The notes beneath the pieces are model-generated. The model had not been told where the DNA came from and made no database searches. It worked only from the letters and a program-made list of their open reading frames with translations. DNA of 45,712 nt from Zoogloea oleivorans (GTDB lineage Bacteria > Pseudomonadota > Gammaproteobacteria > Burkholderiales > Rhodocyclaceae), in assembly GCA_030157785.1 (NCBI GenBank), contig JAOAUC010000046.1, positions 1-45,712 on the forward strand, given 5' to 3'. Positions 37,046-44,600 of this stretch are shown here, piece after piece. The translations under genes were made by a program, and so were the position numbers. Position 1 is the first letter of the stretch. The number at the start of each line of letters is the position of its first letter.

Positions 37046-37085
37046 ACTTTCTGCGCAATTTTTTCAGGTGAATGGGAGAACGAAC

Positions 37086-37373
37086 GTGGCACCAGACAAA
37101 ACAGTCAGCCCGGAAACCCCCGAAGGGCAGCGCATCAGCATGAACACCGCGTCGCTGAAGAGCACCTACTGCAACATGGTCAACGCGACCACGACCCGTG
37201 AGGAGGTGGTGCTCAACTTCGGCGTCAATGAAAGCTGGGACCGGACCGCCATCGATTACGAGGTCAAGCTCGAACATCGGGTCATCCTCAGCCCCTTCGC
37301 GGCCAAGCGCCTGTCGCAAATGCTCAACAAGCTCATCGACGAGTACGAAACCCGCTACGGTGAATTGAAGTAG
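37086..37373 (+). CDS. DUF3467-like small protein
   Basis: A 95-residue protein that I place in the DUF3467 family by its pattern: a mid-segment TREEVVLNFGVN, then VKLEHRVILSPFAAKRLSQM and a C-terminal helix LIDEYETRYGEL. No enzymatic motif, signal peptide or membrane segment is visible. The family's function is unknown. The start chosen is GTG at 37086, with GGGAG at 37074-37078 and a 7-base gap. A later ATG at 37140 has no clear ribosome-binding site and would cut the N-terminal segment. It begins only 40 bases after the giant's stop, so co-transcription is likely. A weak -10-like TACAAT at 37023-37028 could serve it separately. It is followed at once by a strong terminator, so it closes the first unit. 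Confidence 0.85.
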   Translation: MAPDKTVSPETPEGQRISMNTASLKSTYCNMVNATTTREEVVLNFGVNESWDRTAIDYEVKLEHRVILSPFAAKRLSQMLNKLIDEYETRYGELK

Positions 37374-37380
37374 TCGAAAC

Positions 37381-37412
37381 ACGGGGCGCCATGGGCGCCC
37401 CGTTTGCTTTTT
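37381..37412 (+). terminator. Intrinsic terminator after DUF3467 gene
   Basis: A perfect 10-bp stem (ACGGGGCGCC at 37381-37390 with GGCGCCCCGT at 37394-37403) is closed by a 3-base loop and followed by TTGCTTTTT. It starts 7 bases after the stop codon. Confidence 0.92.
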
Positions 37413-37647
37413 GTCGGAATATTTTCCATGTTCCGTGGCGATTTCTCAGGGGTGTGATTATGTCTTTGGGCTTGCTTGCATCCTCGAAGTCCGCGTCGAT
37501 ACTTGATGTAGGTATTTTGGATTGCGTGCATTTGGCATGGCGTTCAATAGTTAAACAACAAGGGTTTTGTCGGGAAATTTTACTGATTCCCAGTTGATTT
37601 CTTTGCGGTTTTGTTTAAGTTGTTGAAATTTATTGGCATATCCCGTA
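37413..37647. other. AT-richer intergenic region, no gene seen
   Basis: This region is markedly richer in A and T than the genes on either side. It holds the candidate activator site at 37568-37583, the inverted repeats TTAAACAA / TTGTTTAA (37551-37558, 37611-37618) and GGGAA / TTCCC (37572-37576, 37587-37591), and leads to the sigma-54 promoter at 37648. A short open frame from ATG 37460 (45 codons) has only a loose ribosome-binding site and no recognisable product. Confidence 0.6.
37568..37583 (+). promoter_or_regulatory. Candidate upstream activator site 2
   Basis: TGTCGGG (37568-37574), 4 bases, TTTAC (37579-37583): the same 12 fixed bases and spacing as at 480-495. It lies 80 bp upstream of the -24 element, against 91 bp in the first cassette, a shift of 11 bp or about one helical turn. 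A regulator site is inferred. Confidence 0.4.
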
Positions 37648-37663
37648 TGGCATGCAGCTTGCT
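37648..37663 (+). promoter_or_regulatory. Sigma-54 (RpoN) promoter of second PEP-CTERM gene
   Basis: TGGCATG (37648-37654), CAGC, TTGCT (37659-37663) matches the -24/-12 consensus with one change in the outer part of the -24 box and has the invariant GG-N10-GC. With two flanking bases it agrees with the first promoter at 16 of 18 positions. The start of transcription would be near 37675, leaving a leader of about 180 bases before the start codon, much longer than in the first cassette. I see no gene in the leader. Confidence 0.88.
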
Positions 37664-37854
37664 CTATTGTCATGAGTCTTGCCCGAAAGGCTTGTCGGTT
37701 CTGCGAGTAGTCTTTGTTCTCTGTTGGTATGCATTCCAGGAAATTGAATTAGTCCGTTTGTCCCCTCGCTGAATGACTGGTTTCGTGTCGGGCGGTGATC
37801 CCAATAGCGATATTCGGGCACGGTTTTGTCTATGCCCATGACCAGGAGATTCCG

Positions 37855-38445
37855 ATGGTGCGATGTTGCGACAAAAAGATCGGGGGGCGGATTGGTGCCT
37901 TCGTTCGTCCGGCCCTGCTTCTAGGGGCACTTGCCCTTTCTTTTCCCAGTTTCCACGCTGCTGCAGGTGTCAGCTACACGGTTACCGATCTTGCCGACGT
38001 AAGCGCCGGGCAGGATCTGTGGCGCTACAGTTACCGCATGAATGGCCCGCTGCCCGCATTCGGGGCCTTCAACCTTCTTTTCTCCAGCAGTAAATACAGC
38101 GACCTTTCAGTGGGTGCGTTCAGCGCGGGCCTCAGTCCGCTAGTTACTCAGCCCGATGCGGGTTTGGGCTGGGACGGCATGCTCACCCTGACGACGTTCT
38201 CCGAGCTCCTCGCTGGAAACGTTGAATCTGTTGAGCTGGATTTCGTATGGACGGGGACCGGCATGCCGGCCGACCAAGCCTATGAAGTCCTGGACGATGC
38301 CTTCAACGCCATCGGGACCGGCAAGACCAGCCCGCTGGCGACGCCTCCCCAAGGGGTTCCCGAGCCTGGCGTCTTGAGCCTCATCACCCTCGGCCTGCTG
38401 TCCCTGCCGGTTCTGCGTCGAAGGCGTTCCGCTACAGCGCTGTAA
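37855..38445 (+). CDS. PEP-CTERM sorting-domain protein
   Basis: This 196-residue secreted protein is probably processed by an exosortase. The ATG at 37855 has AGGAG at 37844-37848 with a 6-base gap; an in-frame GTG at 37795 has no such site. Residues 1-37 are a signal peptide with a long basic n-region (MVRCCDKKIGGRIGAFVR), a Leu/Ala core and the site FHAAA before GVSY. The body is a single beta-rich domain, with text such as WRYSYRMNGPLPAFGAFNLL and VELDFVWTGTGMPADQAYEV, of a type common among short PEP-CTERM proteins. It is unlike the cohesin-like body of the first one. The C-terminus is classical: VPEP at 168-171, a hydrophobic helix and RRRR. It has its own sigma-54 promoter and a terminator, and precedes the second giant by 167 bases. 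Its specific role is unknown. Confidence 0.9.
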   Translation: MVRCCDKKIGGRIGAFVRPALLLGALALSFPSFHAAAGVSYTVTDLADVSAGQDLWRYSYRMNGPLPAFGAFNLLFSSSKYSDLSVGAFSAGLSPLVTQPDAGLGWDGMLTLTTFSELLAGNVESVELDFVWTGTGMPADQAYEVLDDAFNAIGTGKTSPLATPPQGVPEPGVLSLITLGLLSLPVLRRRRSATAL

Positions 38446-38475
38446 TCCCGATACGTTTTGACTGAAATCGCTGAG

Positions 38476-38504
38476 GCCGGGCGAGTCGACGCTCGGCTTT
38501 TGTG
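38476..38504 (+). terminator. Intrinsic terminator after second PEP-CTERM gene
   Basis: An 8-bp stem (GCCGGGCG at 38476-38483 with CGCTCGGC at 38490-38497, one G-T pair) has a 6-base loop and is followed by TTTTGTG. It lies 30 bases after the stop codon. No convincing promoter is visible between it and the giant gene at 38613, so read-through may supply that gene. Confidence 0.8.
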
Positions 38505-38612
38505 TATGCCAATAGGGTTTGTGCGTTCTGGCGAGCGCTAGTGAAAAGGATGGTGCCTGCCCAGCACCACGCCTTTCTGAGCCCTGTTCTGCCCGCCTAT
38601 CTGGAGCCGTTC

Positions 38613-41600
38613 ATGACCACCATTCGTCGTCCCGCCGCACGTTCTGCTGCCCGCAAACCCGTCTCGCGCCCCAGCGCGCTTTTGCAGCGCCTCATGGCTC
38701 GGCTCGATGGATGGTTGATGGGCGGGTTCAAGCGACGGCTCGACGCATTCCGCTTGTGGCGCAGCCGGCCCCGCGAGCATGTCCGGGAAAGCCGCAATCA
38801 ACTCGGCTTTGAGGCCCTTGAGCCGCGGGTGCTCATGTCTGCCGATCTCAATCTCGGCACCCAGGCGGTGGCAGCCGCCAGCGCCTCGCAAACCTTCAGC
38901 GCGTCGACCCAGCCCAGCATCAACCTGACCCCGCTGATCGACGCCGACGGTACGCAAGTCAGCCTCGACATAACCGGCCCGGGTACTGCACAACTCATTG
39001 CCGACGGCGCCGGCTTCACGCTGCAACTGAGCGGCTCCGACACGTCCACCCGGATCACCCTCAGGGCCAGTGGCGGCGACGGCCGTGTCGGACTAACCGG
39101 CATTGCCGTCACGGACAATGTCGGTAGCCTCGATCTGGCCGGGGCTGACCTCTTGGGTAATGCCACTTTCGGCGGCAAGCTTGCGAGTCTTGCCTTGGGC
39201 GACATTCATAACGCACGGATCGATGTTGCTGGCGCCGGTGACCTGACGCTGCAAGCCGGCCACATCACCGACAGCCAGTTCCGTGCCCCGCTGGCCAGCG
39301 TTGCCCTGACGGCTACCGACTGGCTGTCCGGGGGCATCGAAGTGGCTGCTGTACGAACCTTGGTGACCAGCGGTGAGTTCAACGCCGATCTGTCGGCTTC
39401 GGGTGCCGGCGTCACCGGCTACGCCCTGGGCAGCGTGCAAGTGGGAGGCGCCGTTTCGGGCGGGGTGTGGTCCATCCACGGCCGCGGCAGCAGCCTGCAG
39501 GCCGGCAGTACAGGCAGCGACTGGCGGGCCAATCTGAGCGGCACCCTGGTCCAGTTCATCACCAGGGGCGATGCCTCGGGCACGCTTTCGCTGGCTGCCC
39601 TGCAGCTTCTTCAGGTGGGCGGGTCGGCCCGGGGCTTGACGCTCCTGGTGGGGGCCGATCTGGGTGACGACAGTGCGCCTGGCGGCGATGGCATAAACAC
39701 CGATACCTTCAAGGCGGGTACGCTGGCCCGCGTGCGGATCACCGGCAGCCTCATCGACAGCCAGTTGCTGGTCGGGCTCGATCCGGTCAATGGCGTCTTT
39801 GGCGACGGCAACGACCAGCAACTGGGTAGCACCCAGCGCCTCCAGGAATTCATCGTGGGTGGCCAGGTCAGCGGCAGTACCGTGGTTGCCCCGGTCTTCC
39901 CGGCAAGCGTCAGGATCGGCGGCGTCACGCTGGCCCCGGCAAGCCTCGCCGAAGTCTTCGCCAGCACGCCTGCCGACACTACCGCACCCGTGCTGAGCGT
40001 ACGCCTGCTGGAGGATAGCGGTGCCGACAGCAGCGACGGGCTGATCCGTAATCCGACGGTGCTCGTCGACATCGTCGAAGCCGGCTCCGTGGCCGCCATC
40101 GAGGCGAGTTTCGGCGGCAGTTTCGAGGCCGTCAGCGCTGTGTTGCAGTCTGACGGCAGCTATCTCATCGACGCTCCGGCCCTCGCTGCCGCGAATGGCG
40201 GCAGTTTGCCCGACGGTGCCTATGCGCTGCAGCTCCGGGCAAGAGATGTCGCCGGCAATGTGGCCAGCCCCGTGGGCCTGGGCTTCACCCTTGACACCAC
40301 TGCACCGGCCTTCAGCGGGTTGGGTCTCGATCCGCTCTTCGACACCGGCACGCCGGGCGATCTCAGCACGGCTGCCGATGTGGTCGCCCTGATCGGCCAG
40401 ACCGACCCGGGCGCCATCGTCGCGCTCGGGCCACTGGGCCGCTTCGCGACCCCCGATGCCGTTGGCAACTTCCGCTTCGCCAGTGTGGATCTGGTGGCCG
40501 GCTTCAACGTCTTCGATTTCACCGTCACCGATGTCGCCGGCAACCTTTACACTACCAGCCTGACCATCGAGCGGGGGAACGATGCCAGCGATGTCACCCT
40601 GCCGACCCTCTCCGCAGCGCTGGTGTCCGATACCGGTACGCTGATTACCGACAGCATCACCCGCGACCCGACGATTGCCGGTCAGGCTGCCGACAATATC
40701 GGCGTCTCGCAGCTCTTCGTGGCGGTCGACCCGGCCGGCACGCCAGTTCTGACCGATCTCAGCCACCTGCTGGCCGCAGACGGCCGCTTTACCCTCAGTG
40801 CAGAGCAGCTTGCCGCCCTGGCCGGTGGCAGCCTGGCCAACGGGGCCCACCGCGTCCTGATCCAGGTTCTCGACGCAGCCGGCAATGTCACCGAAAAAAC
40901 GGTCGGCTTCACCCTCGACACTACGGCGCCGACCCTCTCCGGGCTCGCCCTCGACCCCGCCTCGGATACGGGCGTCCCCGGGGATCTGAGCACTACCGCC
41001 ACCATGGTCAGCGTGACCGGCGTGAGCAGCCCCGGCGATCGCATTCGCCTCGCCCAGGGCAACCTGGAGACGAGCGCCGATGCCAGCGGCGCCTTCCGTT
41101 TCGATGCCGTGCCGCTGGCCCTGGGAGCCAACGTCTTCGACTTCACGGCCTTCGATGCCGCCGGCAACAGCACCACCGGCACGCTCACCGTCGAGCGCAC
41201 CGTCGTCCCCGATTCCACGCCGCCGAATCTCGTCGTCAGCCTCGCCAACGACACTGGCCGTGCCGACGGGGTCACGCGCGACCCAAGCATTACCGGGCAG
41301 GTCAGCGACAACATCGGGGTCGCGTGGCTGGCAGTGGATGCGTCCGGCACGGGCGTCTTCACGGATATCAGCAGCCTGCTCCAGCCTGACGGCAGCTTCA
41401 CCCTCAGCCCGGCCCGGCTTGCCAGTCTGGCCGGTGGCCCCTTGGCGGATGGCGTTCACCTGGTGGTCTTCCGCGTGGGGGATGCTGCCGGCAACACCAC
41501 GCTTGGCGTGGTCGAGTTCACCCTCGACACCACCGCGCCAGCCGTCAGTGAATTCGGCTTCGATCCGGACACCGGCACTCTCGGCGACGGCAGCACCTAC

Positions 41601-44600
41601 GCCGGAACCGTTGCCCTCGCCGGCCTCACCGAGGGCGGGGCGCGCGTTCGCCTGGCTCAGGGCAATCTCGAAACCATCGCCAGCCCCGGCGGTGCCTTCC
41701 GCTTCGAGAACATCGCCCTCGCGCTGGGCAGCAACCCGTTCGAGATCACCGTCATCGACGGCGCCGGCAACAGCGCCACATCCAGCCTGAGCATCGAGCG
41801 GACCGTTCCGCCCGACACGGTCGCGCCGACCCTCACGGCGGTGCTCCTTGACGACAGCGCTTTGCCCGACGGCATTACCCGCGATGCCCGCATCCAGGTG
41901 AACACGGCCGACGATGTGGGGGTCCGCCGGATCCTCGTCGCCCTGGATCCGGGCAGCAGCCCCGATTTCATCGATTACAGCGTGGCCCTCGTCCAGGCAA
42001 ATGGCGCCATTCCCGGCGTCTTTGTCATCGACCCCGCGCAAGTTGCCCTGCTGGCGGGGGGCAGCTTTGGCGATGGCGTTCATCGTGTCCTCATCCGGGC
42101 GCTCGATGCTGCCGGCAACGCAACCGATGCCGCAGTGGATCTCACCCTCGACACCACCGCGCCTGTCCTTGCCGACCTGGCCCTCGACCCCGCCTCCGAC
42201 ACCGGCGTGGCGGGTGATCTGCGCACCAGCGCCGAGGTCGTCATCCTCACCGGCCGTGCCTCGCCGGGCGACAGCGTAGTCCTGAGCGGCCCGGGCATTG
42301 GCAGCATGAGCGCCGTGGCGGGGGCCAATGGCGTGTTCACCTTTGCCGACATCGCCCTGCAGGCGGGCAACAACACCTTTACCTTCAGCAACGTCGATCT
42401 TGCCGGCAACGCCACCCAGGCCAGCCTGAGCATCGAGCGCACCGAGGCCCCCGACACGAGCGCGCCGACCCTCAGCGCCACCCTTTCCAGTGATTCCGGC
42501 AGCAGTTCTGGTGACGGCATCACCGGCAACCCGGCCATCACCGGCCAGGCCGGCGACAACGTCGGCGTCACCCTGTTGCTGGTTGCCGTGGATCCGGGCG
42601 CTACGCCTGTCTTCATCGACATCAGCGGCGAACTCCATGCGGGCAGCTTCACGCTTACGGCAGCCCAGATGGTCAGTCTGGCTGGCGGCACGCTCGCCGA
42701 CGGGGCGCACACCTTCCTGTTCCGCGCCGTTGATGCAGCGGGCAACACCACCGACAAGGCCGTCAGCTTCACCCTCGACACAGCGGTTCCGACCCTCAGC
42801 CTCGGCCTCGACCCGGCCTTCGACACCGGCACCCCGGGTGACGGCAGTACCACCGCCCAGATCGTCACCGTCATCGGCCAGACCGAGCCGGGCGCCTTCG
42901 TCCGCGTTGTGCAGCTAAACGTCGGCACCACGGCCGACAGCAGCGGCAACTTCAGCATCGGCGGCATCAGTCTTGAGCCGGGCAGCAACAGCTTCGACTT
43001 CACGGTGATCGATGCCGCCGGCAACGGTTCGATGGCCAGCCTGACGCTCGAGCGCACGGTGCTGCCTGGCGACACGGCCGCGCCGACGCTCATCGCCGGC
43101 CTGGTGTCGGACACCGGTACTTCCGGCACCGACAGCCTCACCCGCGACCCGAGCATCGCCGGGCAGGCCGGCGACGACACCGCCGTCACCCAGCTCCTCG
43201 TCGCCCTCGACGGCGGTGCAGCACCGGGCTTCACCGATCTCGCCAGCCTGCTCCAGCCCGACGGCAGCTTTACCCTCGGTGCCGATGTGCTCGCGGCCCT
43301 TGCCGGTGGCAGTCTTGCCGACGGTGCCCACACTGTCGTGATCCGCGCCCTCGACGCCGTCGGCAATGTCACCGAGAAGTCGGTGGCCTTCACCCTCGAC
43401 ACCACCGGCCCCGACGCGGCCAGCTTCGGTATTGCCAGCGCCGACGCACTGGGCGGCGATGACAGCCAGGCCAGCGCCAGCCGTGTGCTGCTGCGCGGCC
43501 AGGCCCCGGCCGGCGCCCTGGTCACCCTGGCTGCCCAGGGGCTCAGTACCGTGGCGGGGCAGGGCGGGGCCTTTCAGCTCGCCAATGTGGAACTGGTCGA
43601 GGGCGCCAACGTTCTCAGCCTCACCATTGCCGATGCCGCCGGCAACAGCCGTAGTGTCACCCGCACCGTCACCCGGGTAGTCAGCACCCAGACCGATGCC
43701 GTCCTTGCCTGGAACACCATCGCGCTGCAATCCATCCAGCGCGACGCCACCGATCCCCCCGTTGCCACGCGCATCCTCGCCATTCAGAGCCTCGCCGTCT
43801 ACGACACCCTCGCCGCCATCGAGGGCACGCCGGCCTTCGTCGTGCAGCGCAGCGTCAGTGGCCCGGTGTCGGCCGATGCGGCGGTGGCCGAAGCGGCTTA
43901 CCGGGTGCTTTACCAGCTCTACCCGGCCCAGCGCAGCCTGCTGGATGCCGCGCTGGCCGCCAGCCTCGCCGGCATTACCGAGGGCGCGGCAAAAGACAAT
44001 GGTGTTGCCCTCGGCCGCAGCATCGCCGACGCGGTACTGGCCAGCCGTGCCAACGACGGCTACCTCTCCTATACGACCGAGGACGGCAGCACCGTGCTCG
44101 GCAAATGGCGGCCCACCGGCCCCATGTACCTGGTCGCCGACAATCCCCAGTGGGGCGGTGTTACGCCCTTTGTGCTGACTGCCGGTGACGAATTCCGCGC
44201 GCCGCCACCGCCCAGCCTGGATTCCGCCGAGTACGCCGCCGATATCAACGAGGTCCAGTCCCTCGGTAGCGCCACCAGCGCCACCCGCACGGCCGACCAG
44301 ACCCAGCAGGCCCTGTTCTGGGCCGATGGTGGCGGCAGCTACACGCCGCCGGGCCACTGGAACCAGATCGCCACCACCATCGCCCAGGCCCAGGGCAACA
44401 GCCTGTCGGCCAACGCACGCCTGTTCGCCCAGCTCAACGTCGCCCTGGCCGACGCTGCCATCGCCTGCTGGGACACGAAGTACACCTACGACGCCTGGCG
44501 CCCCGAAACCGCCATCCAGCTCGCCGATCAGGACGGCAACGCCGCCACCACGGTCGATGCCAACTGGCGCCCGCTGCTGCTGACGCCGCCGCACCCCACT

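Noticed and set aside
21092..37027. A 5,311-codon open frame on the minus strand, and similar ones at 2354-7903, 8168-10825, 12179-19207, 39093-42710 and 42915-45680
   Set aside because: All are in the register exactly opposite the sense codons. They stay open because the GC-rich sense genes avoid TTA, CTA and TCA codons, whose complements are stops. The sense frames have recognisable domains, starts and ribosome-binding sites; the antisense frames have none.
30900..37040. RTX (GGxGxDxUx) repeats marking a type I secretion substrate
   Set aside because: Asp/Gly-rich stretches there belong to dockerin-like loops and cadherin-like modules; no tandem nonapeptides were found.
37533..37548. A second sigma-54-like site, TGGCATGGCGTTCAAT
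   Set aside because: The -12 GC is missing after the correct spacing.
37391..37597. 68-codon plus-strand frame after the DUF3467 gene
   Set aside because: It starts inside the terminator hairpin and has no recognisable product. The internal ATG at 37460 is only weakly placed.
37795..37854. GTG at 37795 as start of the second PEP-CTERM gene
   Set aside because: ATG 37855 has AGGAG at 6 bases, and the signal peptide starts there.
38550..38612. ATG at 38550 as start of giant 2
   Set aside because: AAAAGG abuts the codon with no spacing. ATG 38613 has GGAG at 6 bases and begins a basic leader like that of giant 1.
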